A stretch of 64,000 nt of DNA from a bacterium (GCA_029979505.1 JAPOHH010000002.1:64118-128117), one strand, 5' to 3'; shown: positions 1 to 9,149, numbered from the stretch's first letter. Made by a program: numbers and translations. The notes: a model not told the origin generated them from the letters alone.

Positions 1-759
1 GTGGGTTTAATGAATGCGCAATTTGCAATCAAAGATAACCAAATATTTTTACTTGAGGCTAATCCTAGAGCATCAAGAACAGCACCTTTTGTTTCAAAAG
101 CTATAGGCTTACAATTAGCAAAACTTGGCGCTCTTGTAATGTCAGGGATTCTAATAAAAAATTTAAATTTACCAAAGGAAATTAATAATAATTCCTATTT
201 TTCTGTTAAGGAAGCAGTATTTCCATTTTCTAAGTTCCCTGAAGTTGATGTATTGCTCGGCCCAGAAATGAAATCAACTGGAGAGGTAATGGGTTTTGGA
301 AAATCATTTGGTGAGGCATACTTTAAAGCACAGAGAGCAGCCGGAGTAATACTTCCCAAAACAGGTAATGTCTTTATAAGTGTAAGAGATCATGATAAAC
401 AGGCAATTTGTGAAGTAGCAAAAGAACTTATTGATATGGGATTTAAAATTTATGCAACTTCTGGAACTTATTTACATCTAATAGACTCTGATATTCCATG
501 TTTTAAAATTAATAAAGTCAAAGATGGGCATCCACATATCGTAGATATGATTAAAAATAATGAAGTGCATCTAATTATAAATACTACTGAGGGAGCTCGT
601 TCTATAAAAGATTCTTTTTCGATTAGAAAAGAAGCTCAGAATCATAAAATTTCACTCACTACTACAGTATCTGGCGCAAAAGCTTTTTGTAAGGCGATTA
701 AATTTATCGATGACTTTGATGCGCTTGATCTTAAACAAAGACATGAATCTTTAAATTAG
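1..759 (+). CDS. carB: carbamoyl-phosphate synthase large subunit, C-terminal part
   Basis: This is the C-terminal 252 residues of the large subunit that makes carbamoyl phosphate for pyrimidine and arginine synthesis; the gene begins upstream of the window, so the leading GTG is internal. The first ~60 residues hold the end of the second ATP-grasp unit (LLEANPRASRTAPFVSKA). From about residue 120 the allosteric MGS-like domain follows (GNVFISVRDHDK, then a nucleotide-sensing region with INTTEG). The end is intact, with TAG at 757-759. The next gene converges from the other strand three bases later. No carA is visible because it would lie upstream. Confidence 0.95.
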   Translation: MGLMNAQFAIKDNQIFLLEANPRASRTAPFVSKAIGLQLAKLGALVMSGILIKNLNLPKEINNNSYFSVKEAVFPFSKFPEVDVLLGPEMKSTGEVMGFGKSFGEAYFKAQRAAGVILPKTGNVFISVRDHDKQAICEVAKELIDMGFKIYATSGTYLHLIDSDIPCFKINKVKDGHPHIVDMIKNNEVHLIINTTEGARSIKDSFSIRKEAQNHKISLTTTVSGAKAFCKAIKFIDDFDALDLKQRHESLN

Positions 760-762
760 AAT

Positions 763-1983
763 TTATGATTTAAATGTAGTTTCATTAATTTTATTTTCAC
801 TACTGGCAACAATACAACTTATACACATATCACCACTTACATTTACAGAAGTTCTCATCATATCGAGTAATCTATCAACACCTAAAAGCAACGGGATTCC
901 TTCTAATGGAATACCCACTTGTGAAAAAATAACAGTCAACATTATTATTCCTGCACTTGGTATACCTGCAGTGCCTATTGAGGCAACTGTTGCTGTGATA
1001 ACTATTGTCAATATTTCAGAGGTTCCTAGATCAATTCCATATAGGCTAGCTAAAAAAAAAGTAGCACAACCTTGCATAATTGCGGTTCCATCCATATTTA
1101 TGGTTGCTCCTAGTGGTATTGTGAACGTACTAATTGATTTATCAATACCACATTTCTCGTTAGCTGTGTTAAGTGTAAACGGTATTGAAGCACTGCTGCT
1201 TGATGTGCTAAAGCTAAATATAATTAGCTCTTTTATGTTTCTATAAAATTTTATGGGATCTAACTTAGAAAATATTTTTAATAACAAAGAAAATGTTACA
1301 AAGAAATGTACAAAAAGACTGAAAACAACTATAAGAAAATAGCCCATTAGTGGTGCAAGTGTCTCCGTCCCTTGAGTTGCAAATGCTTTAGATAAAATAC
1401 AAAATACTGCTACAGGAGTAAATGAAATTATTATTTTAACTAATTCATTAACAATCATATTAAATTGGTATATGTAGTCTATAAATGTTTGAATATTTTC
1501 TTTGATTCTGCTTGCTGCTATACCTATTAATAGTGAGAAAATTAATAAATGAATAATGTTTCCCTCAGCAAGTGACTTAAAAATATTACTCGGGAATATA
1601 TTGGATTTATGTTCTGCTTGTTCTAAAGAATAACTTGAGTCTAAATCAGCAAGCAATACTGGATTAAAGTCTACGAATGATGAGAATAGTAACCCTATAG
1701 AGATAGCGATTATCGTTGTGAACACATATAAAGACATTGTCTTAATTCCTAATCTAGAAAGCGGAACATCATCAGACAAAGATAAGATACCACAAACTAT
1801 GGAAAAGAATATCAATGGGATGATTATGAGTTTTAGTGCTGAAATGAATAAATCAGAAACAAGGGTAAAAAATTTTATAATTATATGATTAGACGAAAAC
1901 GTATCAGAGATTAGTAAATTAAGAGTAACTCCTAAAAGTGTACCTAAAATCATTGCAACAATGATTTTTTTTGTAAAAGACAT
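763..1983 (-). CDS. dicarboxylate/amino acid:cation symporter (DAACS family)
   Basis: An inner-membrane secondary transporter of 406 residues, related to GltP/DctA/SstT, which import acidic amino acids or C4-dicarboxylates with protons or Na+. The two re-entrant-loop signatures are visible: the serine-rich stretch FSTSSSSASIPFTL and the NMDGTAIMQG motif on the following helix, then AGIPSAGIIMLT and a VNVSGD segment near the end. Several hydrophobic helices fill the N-terminal half. It starts one base after the tpx stop on the same strand, so the two are probably co-transcribed. The substrate cannot be settled from sequence; glutamate/aspartate or dicarboxylate is most likely. Confidence 0.9.
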   Translation of the reverse strand: MSFTKKIIVAMILGTLLGVTLNLLISDTFSSNHIIIKFFTLVSDLFISALKLIIIPLIFFSIVCGILSLSDDVPLSRLGIKTMSLYVFTTIIAISIGLLFSSFVDFNPVLLADLDSSYSLEQAEHKSNIFPSNIFKSLAEGNIIHLLIFSLLIGIAASRIKENIQTFIDYIYQFNMIVNELVKIIISFTPVAVFCILSKAFATQGTETLAPLMGYFLIVVFSLFVHFFVTFSLLLKIFSKLDPIKFYRNIKELIIFSFSTSSSSASIPFTLNTANEKCGIDKSISTFTIPLGATINMDGTAIMQGCATFFLASLYGIDLGTSEILTIVITATVASIGTAGIPSAGIIMLTVIFSQVGIPLEGIPLLLGVDRLLDMMRTSVNVSGDMCISCIVASSENKINETTFKS

Positions 1984-1984
1984 A

Positions 1985-2485
1985 TTATTTAATTGAATCT
2001 AAAGCTGCTTGGTAGTTAGGTTCGTCTGCAATTTCTGAAACAAGTTCAGAATGAAGTATCTTATTATTTTTGGATATTGTAACTATAGCTCTTGTTGTTA
2101 TTCCTGATAGAGGTCCATCGATTAACAGTACTCCATAATCTTTAGCAAAGTTTCTTGATCTCATCATTGATACTGGAATTACATTTTCTAATGATTCAGT
2201 CGAACAAAATCTCTTCATTGCAAACGGTAGGTCTGCAGAAACAATTAACATAATGGTATCTTCTAAGTCATTAACTTTTTCATTAAAAATTTTAGTCGAC
2301 TTTTGACAAACAGGAGTGTCAAGACTTGGCACAATACTTAATATTTTATTTTTTCCTGAAAAGCTCTCGAGGTTCACGTCATTCAAATCTGAATCCACTA
2401 GTATAAAATCTGGAGCAGGCATCCCTGCTTCGACAATATTAGAATTTGTATTAACTTCGTTTCCTTTCAGTGTTACCTTAGCCAT
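1985..2485 (-). CDS. tpx: thiol peroxidase (Tpx)
   Basis: A peroxiredoxin that reduces H2O2 and organic hydroperoxides at the expense of thioredoxin. From the ATG at 2485 the protein is 166 residues. The peroxidatic cysteine is Cys60 in PSLDTPVC and the resolving cysteine is Cys94 in RFCSTESL, matching the Cys61/Cys95 pair of the E. coli enzyme. An in-frame ATG also lies at 2491, but 2485 matches the family N-terminus (MAKVTLKGN) and sits eight bases after a TATACT hexamer. The gene is divergent from rlmE with only 19 bp between the two start codons, and leads into the cation symporter. Confidence 0.93.
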   Translation of the reverse strand: MAKVTLKGNEVNTNSNIVEAGMPAPDFILVDSDLNDVNLESFSGKNKILSIVPSLDTPVCQKSTKIFNEKVNDLEDTIMLIVSADLPFAMKRFCSTESLENVIPVSMMRSRNFAKDYGVLLIDGPLSGITTRAIVTISKNNKILHSELVSEIADEPNYQAALDSIK

Positions 2486-2493
2486 GAACATAG

Positions 2494-2501
2494 AGTATAA
2501 C
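2494..2501. promoter_or_regulatory. overlapping divergent -10 elements between tpx and rlmE
   Basis: AGTATAAC reads as TATAAC toward rlmE (three bases before its ATG at 2505) and as TATACT toward tpx (eight bases before the ATG at 2485). Any -35 boxes must lie inside the opposite gene's first codons, and none is convincing. This is a hexamer-level reading with no transcript data. Confidence 0.4.
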
Positions 2502-2504
2502 GAT

Positions 2505-3116
2505 ATGGCTAAAAAGAAAAGTACAAAAAATTGGTTGCATCGACATAGTAGTGATAGGTACGTTAAACTTTCTCAGTCCGGAGACTATCGGTCAAGAGCT
2601 TTTCACAAGCTTCATGAAATCAACGAAAAATATAAAATTTTGAAATCTTCGAAGAATATACTCGATCTAGGCTCTGCTCCAGGTTCTTGGTCAGAATATA
2701 TAAGTAGAAATTTCGATAACAAGAACCTTGTTGCGATAGATCTTATTGAAATGAAATCTATACGAAATGTATATTTTATAAATGGAGATATTAATAAAAA
2801 AGCCGATAGAGAGAAGATAATTAACAAAATGAATAGGGCAGACCTTGTATTATCAGATATTGCCCCTAACATTACAGGTATAGAGGACGTAGACCAAGCA
2901 AATTTTGAAGAGATTCTTGAATCTGTACTTGATATCTGCTTTGATTTACTAAAAATAAATGGAGTGTTAGTTATGAAGTTTTTCATCGGTTCATCATACG
3001 ATTCATCGAGAGAAAAGCTAAAAAAGTCTTTTGATAAAGTAGTAGTTTATAAACCTGAATCATCTCGAAGTAGTAGTAATGAGATCTTCTTTGTTTGTAA
3101 TGGTTATAAAGACTGA
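2505..3116 (+). CDS. rlmE: 23S rRNA (uridine-2'-O-)methyltransferase RlmE/FtsJ
   Basis: Methylates U2552 in the A-loop of 23S rRNA using S-adenosylmethionine, a late step of 50S assembly. The protein is 203 residues, near the usual ~209. The SAM-binding motif is LDLGSAPGSWSEYI (about residues 53-66). Catalytic residues by family comparison are Lys35, Asp118 in LSDIAPN and Lys158 in VMKFF, with a C-terminal NEIFFVC supplying the Glu. The open frame runs on upstream through tpx, but ATG 2505 (MAKKKSTKNWLHRH) fits the family start. rlmE next to ftsH is the classic gammaproteobacterial order. Confidence 0.95.
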   Translation: MAKKKSTKNWLHRHSSDRYVKLSQSGDYRSRAFHKLHEINEKYKILKSSKNILDLGSAPGSWSEYISRNFDNKNLVAIDLIEMKSIRNVYFINGDINKKADREKIINKMNRADLVLSDIAPNITGIEDVDQANFEEILESVLDICFDLLKINGVLVMKFFIGSSYDSSREKLKKSFDKVVVYKPESSRSSSNEIFFVCNGYKD

Positions 3117-3148
3117 TATCATTGAAATTAACGATTAACAATGTCAAA

Positions 3149-3165
3149 CTTAGAATGATTCTAAG
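3149..3165. promoter_or_regulatory. 17-bp perfect palindrome upstream of ftsH
   Basis: CTTAGAATGATTCTAAG has two 8-base arms around one central base and ends just before the ftsH ribosome-binding site. A one-base centre disfavours an RNA hairpin and suits a dimeric DNA-binding protein. The left arm contains TAGAAT, a possible -10 hexamer with TTAACG 17 bases upstream, so a bound protein would block the promoter. The regulator is unknown. Confidence 0.4.
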
Positions 3166-3176
3166 GTAGGAGTATT

Positions 3177-5087
3177 ATGGGAGATTTAGTTAAAAATTTA
3201 GTCATATGGACAGTAATTGCGGTTGTGATTATGTCCTTATTTACAGGAGTTGGCGGTAGAAATACTGCGTCACAAGAATTTAATTATACTGATTTTATGC
3301 AACAAGTTCAGACTGGACAAGTTGAAGAAGTCACTATTTCAGGAAGGGAAATAGCTGGTTCATTTAAGTCTGGAGAAAAATTTATGACCTATAGTCCTGA
3401 AACGGACAACTCTGCCTTAATTGGTGAGCTCATCAAGGGAAAAGTCAGGATAAGCGGAAAAGCTCCTGAGAAACAATCGTTTCTAGCACAAATATTTATT
3501 CACTGGTTCCCATTCTTATTACTGATAGGTGTCTGGATTTTCTTCATGCGACAGATGCAAGGCGGTGGTGGCCGTGGAGGCGCAATGTCTTTTGGGAAAA
3601 GTAAAGCAAAAATGCAGACTGAAGATGAAGTCAAGGTTACATTCAAAGATGTAGCTGGAGTTGAGGAAGCTAAAGAGGAAGTCAAAGAATTGGTCGACTT
3701 TTTAAGAGATCCAGCGAAATTCCAAAATCTAGGCGGTAACATACCTAGAGGTGTTTTGATGTCTGGTTCTCCCGGTACAGGTAAAACTCTTTTAGCTAGA
3801 GCGATAGCTGGAGAAGCTAAGGTACCATTTTTTACTATTTCTGGTTCTGATTTCGTTGAAATGTTCGTAGGTGTTGGTGCATCAAGAGTAAGAGATATGT
3901 TTGAGACAGCAAAGAAACATTCACCCTGCATTATCTTTATTGATGAAATTGATGCAGTTGGAAGACACAGAGGTGCTGGTGTAGGCGGCGGAAATGATGA
4001 ACGTGAACAAACCCTTAACCAACTCCTAGTTGAAATGGACGGATTTGATGGTAACGAAGGTGTGATTGTTATTGCAGCTACCAATAGACCAGATGTGCTG
4101 GATCCAGCGCTGTTACGTCCAGGAAGATTTGATAGACAGGTAACTGTTCCACTTCCAGATATTCGTGGTAGAGAACAAATTCTTAAAGTTCATATGAGAA
4201 AAATACCTATAGCTAATGATGTTAATCCAAAAATATTAGCGAGAGGAACTCCAGGGTTTTCTGGCGCGGATTTAGCTAACTTAGCTAATGAAGCTGCTCT
4301 ATTTGCTGCAAGAGCCAATAAAAAAATTGTTGATATGGATGATTTTGAAAAAGCTAAGGATAAAATCCTTATGGGCGGTGAGAGAAAATCAATGGTTATG
4401 AATGATGATGAGAAAAAACTTACTGCATACCATGAAGCTGGACATGCCGTGGTGGGGAGATTAGTACCTGATCATGACCCAGTTTATAAAGTTAGTATAA
4501 TTCCAAGAGGTAGAGCACTTGGCGTAACAATGTTCTTACCTGAAGAGGATAGGTACAGCAACAGCAGACAGCGTATAAATAGTATGATTGCCGCTTTGTT
4601 TGGCGGAAGAGTTGCTGAGGAATTAATTTTTGGTGATGATGCAGTTACAACAGGTGCATCAAATGATATTGAAAGAGCTACAGACTTAGCAAGAAATATG
4701 GTAACTAAATGGGGCTTATCTGAAAAAATGGGGCCATTAGCTTACAGTGAGCAAGAACAAGAGGTTTTCTTGGGTAAATCAGCATCGCAGACAAGTAAAA
4801 ATATGTCTAATGAAACAGCTAGTTCTATCGACTCTGAAATTAGGAAGATTATCGATAGTCAGTATGAAAGAGCAACAAAACTGATAAAAGATAATTTAGA
4901 TAAGATGCATCTAATGGCAGATGCATTAATGAAGTATGAAACTATCGATGTGGAACAGATAGACCAAATAATGGAAGGAAAAGTTCCTGATGCTCCAGAA
5001 AGTTGGTCAGACGATGATAATGATTCATCTGGACGAACCAATAATGTTGCACCTAAAGATAATCCTTCAACCTCACCAGCATCATAA
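3177..5087 (+). CDS. ftsH: ATP-dependent zinc metalloprotease FtsH
   Basis: Membrane-anchored AAA+ protease that degrades misassembled membrane proteins and regulatory substrates. The 636-residue protein has an N-terminal transmembrane helix (about 5-25), a short periplasmic domain and a second helix (about 105-124). The AAA module carries Walker A GSPGTGKT (about 196-203), Walker [10 protein letters not shown] and the second region of homology ending in [10 protein letters not shown]. The zinc site is HEAGH at about 419-423. The tail is rich in Asp, Ser and Asn. A strong ribosome-binding site (AGGTAGGAG) precedes ATG 3177. It follows rlmE by 60 bp and carries its own possible promoter. Confidence 0.98.
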   Translation: MGDLVKNLVIWTVIAVVIMSLFTGVGGRNTASQEFNYTDFMQQVQTGQVEEVTISGREIAGSFKSGEKFMTYSPETDNSALIGELIKGKVRISGKAPEKQSFLAQIFIHWFPFLLLIGVWIFFMRQMQGGGGRGGAMSFGKSKAKMQTEDEVKVTFKDVAGVEEAKEEVKELVDFLRDPAKFQNLGGNIPRGVLMSGSPGTGKTLLARAIAGEAKVPFFTISGSDFVEMFVGVGASRVRDMFETAKKHSPCIIFIDEIDAVGRHRGAGVGGGNDEREQTLNQLLVEMDGFDGNEGVIVIAATNRPDVLDPALLRPGRFDRQVTVPLPDIRGREQILKVHMRKIPIANDVNPKILARGTPGFSGADLANLANEAALFAARANKKIVDMDDFEKAKDKILMGGERKSMVMNDDEKKLTAYHEAGHAVVGRLVPDHDPVYKVSIIPRGRALGVTMFLPEEDRYSNSRQRINSMIAALFGGRVAEELIFGDDAVTTGASNDIERATDLARNMVTKWGLSEKMGPLAYSEQEQEVFLGKSASQTSKNMSNETASSIDSEIRKIIDSQYERATKLIKDNLDKMHLMADALMKYETIDVEQIDQIMEGKVPDAPESWSDDDNDSSGRTNNVAPKDNPSTSPAS

Positions 5088-5143
5088 GACAAGAAAACTA
5101 GTTCATGGTAGTATAGTAAAAATGCTACTGTGGACTAGATCAA

Positions 5144-5836
5144 TTGCTACATCTGTGGAAGAAAAAATACTGCTATACAAAAATTTCTAGAGTTACAGAT
5201 AAATCTGGAGCTAGATACTATAGTTCAAACGGTACGAAAGTGCCATCTGTAACTACCATTCTTGATAAAACTAAATCACAAAAAGAAAAGGATGCTCTTG
5301 CTGCATGGAAAAATAAAGTTGGATATGCAGAAGCATCAAGAATATCAAAAGAGTCTATGTCCAGAGGAGATAAAATGCATAAATATCTCGAGGACGCCCT
5401 CCATGGTAAACAGTCACTTGATTTCGAAATCATGAACGATAATGAAAAGAAAATGGCACAGGTTATTCTTGATCAAGGATTAGAAAAAAAATTAAATGAA
5501 ATATGGGGATGCGAAACACCATTATTTTATCCAGAGTCACATGCTGGTACGACAGATTTATGTGGGATTTATGGTGATGAAGAATCTATTATTGATTTCA
5601 AGTCTTCGACAAAAACAAAAAGACGAGAATGGATTACTGATTATTTTCTACAAACCGCAGCCTATGCACTTGCTCATAATAGACAACATAATACTAATAT
5701 CAAACAAGGTGTTATATTAATATGTACACCCAAACTTGAGTTTCAAGAGTTTATCATCAAAGATAATGAGTTCTTATGGTTTCAAAAAAAATTTATTGAA
5801 CGTGTTGAACAATATAGAATATTAAATAAAAATTAA
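5144..5836 (+). CDS. PD-(D/E)XK exonuclease of the phage/MGME1-like type
   Basis: A 230-residue nuclease resembling single-strand exonucleases of marine phages and mitochondrial MGME1. Visible elements are PSVTTIL near residue 30, RGDKMHKYLE, TTDLCG supplying the first acidic ligand, IIDFKSS giving the D-x-K catalytic pair, and the QTAAYA helix. It lies between ftsH and folP, with folP starting two bases after its stop, so it is part of this operon. No ATG exists before the conserved part. TTG 5144 is the only reasonable start, without a clear ribosome-binding site, so the N-terminus is uncertain. It is not part of the classical ftsH-folP order and may have come from a phage. Its role in the cell is unknown. 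Confidence 0.75.
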   Translation: MLHLWKKKYCYTKISRVTDKSGARYYSSNGTKVPSVTTILDKTKSQKEKDALAAWKNKVGYAEASRISKESMSRGDKMHKYLEDALHGKQSLDFEIMNDNEKKMAQVILDQGLEKKLNEIWGCETPLFYPESHAGTTDLCGIYGDEESIIDFKSSTKTKRREWITDYFLQTAAYALAHNRQHNTNIKQGVILICTPKLEFQEFIIKDNEFLWFQKKFIERVEQYRILNKN

Positions 5837-5838
5837 TA

Positions 5839-6636
5839 ATGAATTCTAAAATTGAAATAATGGGTGTCTTAAATATTACAGATAATTCATTCTATGATGG
5901 TGGTAAATATAACAGTACATCTAAGTCAGTAAAACATGCCGAAGAGTTGGTGGCGATGGGAGCTGATATTATTGATATTGGTGCTGAATCATCTAAACCT
6001 GGATCAGAATCCGTAGCTAGCAAAGATCAGATAAAAAAAATTGAACCAGTTATAGAGCGAATAAGAGAACATTCTCAGATTCCTATATCAGTCGATACAA
6101 GAAGCTCTACGGTAGTTGAGTATTTACTTAAATATAAAATCAATATTGTAAATGATATATCTTCATTAGAGGATTCAAGATTATTAGATATTATTAAATC
6201 AAATGATTTATCAGTCTCACTAATGCATATGAAAGGAACACCTAAAAACATGCAAGACAATCCAAGATATAACAATGTTGTTGAAGATGTATATAAATAT
6301 TTGGAGGCTAAAGTTGAATTATGTACTGATAATAATATAGATAAAAATAAAATTATTATTGATCCTGGTTTTGGTTTCGGAAAGACTCTTGAGCATAATT
6401 ATATTTTACTGAATAACCTACAAAAATTTACTCAATTGGGTTGTCGGGTACTTACAGGGATATCACGCAAGAGTATGATTGGAGCTGTTATTGATAAACC
6501 AGCGACAGAGAGATTATATGGATCGCTAGCTGCTACTGTTTTTGCAATCATGAATAAGGCTAGCATTTTACGTGTTCACGATGTGAGACAAACAAGGATG
6601 TTATTAAATTTTAGAACTCTGATAGAAAAATCATGA
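5839..6636 (+). CDS. folP: dihydropteroate synthase
   Basis: Joins p-aminobenzoate to hydroxymethyl-dihydropterin diphosphate to form dihydropteroate in folate synthesis. The TIM-barrel signatures appear in order: MGVLNITDNSFYDGG (pterin/phosphate loop), DIGAESSKPGS, SVDTRSS, NDISSL, LMHMKGTP, IIIDPGFGFGK and GISRKSMIG. The length of 265 residues is normal. The usual Pro in the first loop (NxTPDSF) is replaced, giving NITDNSF, and the GGEST form is AESSK, so the enzyme is divergent but complete. The stop overlaps the glmM start by four bases (ATGA). Confidence 0.95.
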   Translation: MNSKIEIMGVLNITDNSFYDGGKYNSTSKSVKHAEELVAMGADIIDIGAESSKPGSESVASKDQIKKIEPVIERIREHSQIPISVDTRSSTVVEYLLKYKINIVNDISSLEDSRLLDIIKSNDLSVSLMHMKGTPKNMQDNPRYNNVVEDVYKYLEAKVELCTDNNIDKNKIIIDPGFGFGKTLEHNYILLNNLQKFTQLGCRVLTGISRKSMIGAVIDKPATERLYGSLAATVFAIMNKASILRVHDVRQTRMLLNFRTLIEKS

Positions 6637-7982
6637 AATTATTTGGCACCGATGGTATCAGAGGAAAATATGGAGATTATCCACTTGATGAGTCAACGAT
6701 TAAAAAAATTGGTTTTGCAATTTCACATATATTAAATGATGGTAAAATAGAGAAGATATTTATTTCACATGACGGTAGAGAATCACATGGTTCTATATTG
6801 AGCAATCTAATTAAAGGAATTTCATCAGACCATAAATATGAAATAATATATTTGGATTTATTGCCTACACCTGCTATGTCTTTTATTCTTAACAATACTT
6901 CTCTAGATTCTATAGGAATACAGATTACAGCTTCTCACAATCCTTATACTGATAATGGTATTAAGATATTTAACAAATTAGGATTTAAAATAAATCAATT
7001 TCAAGAAAATGAAATTGAAAAAATAGTAGATAGTGAAGATGAAATTATAAAGAATAATATACTTGATATTTCACATGATAATACCTATCGAGGACTATAC
7101 ATCAATTTTCTATCAGAGTTAGTATCCACAATAACTAAAACCTCACAAAAATTAAATATTGCAGTTGATTGTGCTAACGGCGCCACATCTAAAGTAATTT
7201 CCGACATCAATTGGCCTAAAAATATTTCATTCACTATAGTTAATAATTCACCTAATGGTCAAAATATTAATGATAAATGCGGAGCAGTTCATCCTGAATA
7301 TCTATCAAATCTAGTTTATGAATCAAATAAAAAAAATAAATCAGATTATATTCACTTTGGGATTTGTTTTGATGGTGATGGTGACCGTGCAATCATAATT
7401 GATAGTATGGGTAATATACTAGATGGAGATGATTTGCTTTATCTTTTTGCATACTACTTAAAGCCGGATGTCAGTGAACAGGTAAAAGTTGTTGGTACAG
7501 TGATGACAAACTACGGTATAAGAAATAATCTTGAGAAACATGGTATAACATTTCTTGAAACAGACGTTGGAGATAAAAATGTCCTTGAAGCAATCATGAA
7601 TAATAATGCATATATTGGAGCTGAGTCATCCGGGCATATCATTCATACTAATATTCCTGGCGTTCCAATTGGAGATGGCTTGATTACTCTAATCAAATTT
7701 ATTCATTTATTATTTAAGTTAAATAAAAATATTAGTGATATATATCCAGCTAGTAATAAGATTCCATCAAAGTTAATTAATATTAATATAGACAGTACGT
7801 CACAAATTGATTTCAAAGAAAAACATCGAATAATTTTTACTAAAGTTGAAAAAATGTTGAAGAATAATGGTAGAATCCTCATTAGAAAATCGGGCACACA
7901 ACAACTTATAAGAGTGCTAATAGAGCATGAATCAGAGCAGATACTGAATGAAGCAGAATTATTAATTAAGTCGATAAAATAA
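6633..7982 (+). CDS. glmM: phosphoglucosamine mutase
   Basis: Interconverts glucosamine-6-phosphate and glucosamine-1-phosphate on the way to UDP-GlcNAc for peptidoglycan and LPS. The 449-residue protein has FGTDGIRG at the N-terminus, the phosphoserine Ser101 in ITASHNP, the metal-binding loop FDGDGDRA (about 247-251), the sugar-binding AESSGH region and the C-terminal phosphate site RKSGTQQLIRV. The N-terminal FGTDGIRG form supports GlmM over a phosphomannomutase. It overlaps folP by four bases and tpiA by one, so translation is probably coupled. Confidence 0.96.
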   Translation: MKLFGTDGIRGKYGDYPLDESTIKKIGFAISHILNDGKIEKIFISHDGRESHGSILSNLIKGISSDHKYEIIYLDLLPTPAMSFILNNTSLDSIGIQITASHNPYTDNGIKIFNKLGFKINQFQENEIEKIVDSEDEIIKNNILDISHDNTYRGLYINFLSELVSTITKTSQKLNIAVDCANGATSKVISDINWPKNISFTIVNNSPNGQNINDKCGAVHPEYLSNLVYESNKKNKSDYIHFGICFDGDGDRAIIIDSMGNILDGDDLLYLFAYYLKPDVSEQVKVVGTVMTNYGIRNNLEKHGITFLETDVGDKNVLEAIMNNNAYIGAESSGHIIHTNIPGVPIGDGLITLIKFIHLLFKLNKNISDIYPASNKIPSKLININIDSTSQIDFKEKHRIIFTKVEKMLKNNGRILIRKSGTQQLIRVLIEHESEQILNEAELLIKSIK

Positions 7983-8740
7983 TGACAAAAAAAATAATAG
8001 CAGGAAATTGGAAGCAAAACGGTACACTAAAGAGTTCTGTCAGACTCACTAAAAGTATTATTTCTGCTCTCGATAAGAAAAGATGTAAACATGAAATTAT
8101 AATATTTCCTCCATCAATATATTTTCTACCAATACAAGATCTAATTACTAAGAAAAAAATTAAATTGGGTTCTCAGAATGTCTCCGCATACGCTAATGGA
8201 GCTTTCACTGGAGAAATATCTGCTACCATGCTTAGAGACTTGAAAGTTAATTACTGTCTTGTTGGTCATTCTGAACGGAGACATGTTATTAACGAAACTG
8301 AGAGTATTTTGTCTCACAAAGTTACTAGACTGCTGGAAAATAATATTAATATTGTTTACTGTATTGGTGAAACGTTAAAGGAATATAAAGCGAAAAAAAC
8401 AAAAATTATTTTGAGACAACAAATTCAAAGATTTATTAAAAGCAATGAGAATAATTTGAGAATAAAACCAAAAAGAATAATTTTAGCCTACGAACCGGTA
8501 TGGGCGATAGGTACAGGACTAGTGCCAACAATATATGAGTTAAACAAAATATTTAGTTTTATTAGAGCGACTCTCAATAAATTAGATAATCGATACTCAT
8601 CTATTAAAATTTTATATGGAGGGAGTGTCACACCTGATAATGCCTCGAAACTAATGGAAACTAATCATATGGATGGACTCTTAATAGGAGGATCATCTTT
8701 AATATCAAAAAAATTTATTGATATTTGTTCAACAATTTGA
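7982..8740 (+). CDS. tpiA: triose-phosphate isomerase
   Basis: Interconverts dihydroxyacetone phosphate and glyceraldehyde-3-phosphate. All catalytic residues are in place: Lys11 in GNWKQNGT, His96 in VGHSERR and Glu171 in AYEPVWAIGTG, followed by the phosphate-binding YGGSV near residue 215. The 252-residue length is standard. The start codon overlaps the glmM stop (TAATG). tpiA between glmM and secG is the arrangement seen in Pseudomonas-like gammaproteobacteria, not in E. coli. Confidence 0.97.
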   Translation: MTKKIIAGNWKQNGTLKSSVRLTKSIISALDKKRCKHEIIIFPPSIYFLPIQDLITKKKIKLGSQNVSAYANGAFTGEISATMLRDLKVNYCLVGHSERRHVINETESILSHKVTRLLENNINIVYCIGETLKEYKAKKTKIILRQQIQRFIKSNENNLRIKPKRIILAYEPVWAIGTGLVPTIYELNKIFSFIRATLNKLDNRYSSIKILYGGSVTPDNASKLMETNHMDGLLIGGSSLISKKFIDICSTI

Positions 8741-8752
8741 GATAAATACACA

Positions 8753-9064
8753 ATGCAAACTGCAATACTAACTATTCACATTATTCTAGCTGTTATTTTA
8801 ATTGTCCTAGTGCTTGTTCAACAAGGAAAAGGGGCAGATGCTGGAGCTGCATTTGGTTCTGGCGCTTCTTCTACCGTATTTGGAGCACGAGGTAGTGCCA
8901 CATTTATGAATAAGTTAACAACTGTAATTGCATTAAGTTTTTTTATAACCAGTTTAAGTTTAGCCTACATATCATCAAACAAATCATCAAGTTCAAAAAG
9001 TTTGATTAATGATTCTGTTAAAGAAGAAACAATCGATCCAAAAGAAGAATTTAATAAACCTTAA
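8753..9064 (+). CDS. secG: preprotein translocase subunit SecG
   Basis: Small accessory subunit of the SecYEG channel. The 103-residue protein has two hydrophobic helices (about 4-22 and 55-75) flanking the conserved loop VQQGKGADAGAAFGSGAS. It ends with a charged Lys/Glu-rich tail. It lies 12 bases after tpiA and is followed immediately by tRNA-Leu, as in many gammaproteobacteria. Confidence 0.95.
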   Translation: MQTAILTIHIILAVILIVLVLVQQGKGADAGAAFGSGASSTVFGARGSATFMNKLTTVIALSFFITSLSLAYISSNKSSSSKSLINDSVKEETIDPKEEFNKP

Positions 9065-9146
9065 GCCGATGTGGTGGAACTGGTAGACACGCTGTCTTGA
9101 GGGGGCAGTGGCGCAAGTCGTGCCGGTTCGAGTCCGGCCATCGGCA
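9065..9146 (+). tRNA. leuU: tRNA-Leu (anticodon GAG)
   Basis: An 82-base class II tRNA. The acceptor stem pairs GCCGATG (9065-9071) with CATCGGC (9139-9145), discriminator A at 9146. The anticodon arm is CTGTC/GGCAG around the loop TTGAGGG, giving anticodon GAG for CTC/CTT. A variable arm and a T-arm with GGTTCGAGTCC follow. The CCA tail is not encoded: the next bases are TTA. Its place directly after secG matches leuU of E. coli. Confidence 0.93.
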
Positions 9147-9149
9147 TTA

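Noticed and set aside
2316-2504. N-terminal extension of the rlmE frame by about 63 residues
   Set aside because: It is antisense to tpx and lacks RlmE similarity; MAKKKSTKNW at 2505 is the family start.
3500-4084. 194-residue minus-strand frame inside ftsH
   Set aside because: The forward ftsH frame has all AAA+ motifs; the antisense frame is Ser/Pro/Thr-rich shadow coding.
5144-5836. Exonuclease as part of a CRISPR (Cas4-like) or defence system
   Set aside because: There are no cysteines for a Cas4 iron-sulfur cluster, no cas genes and no repeats nearby.
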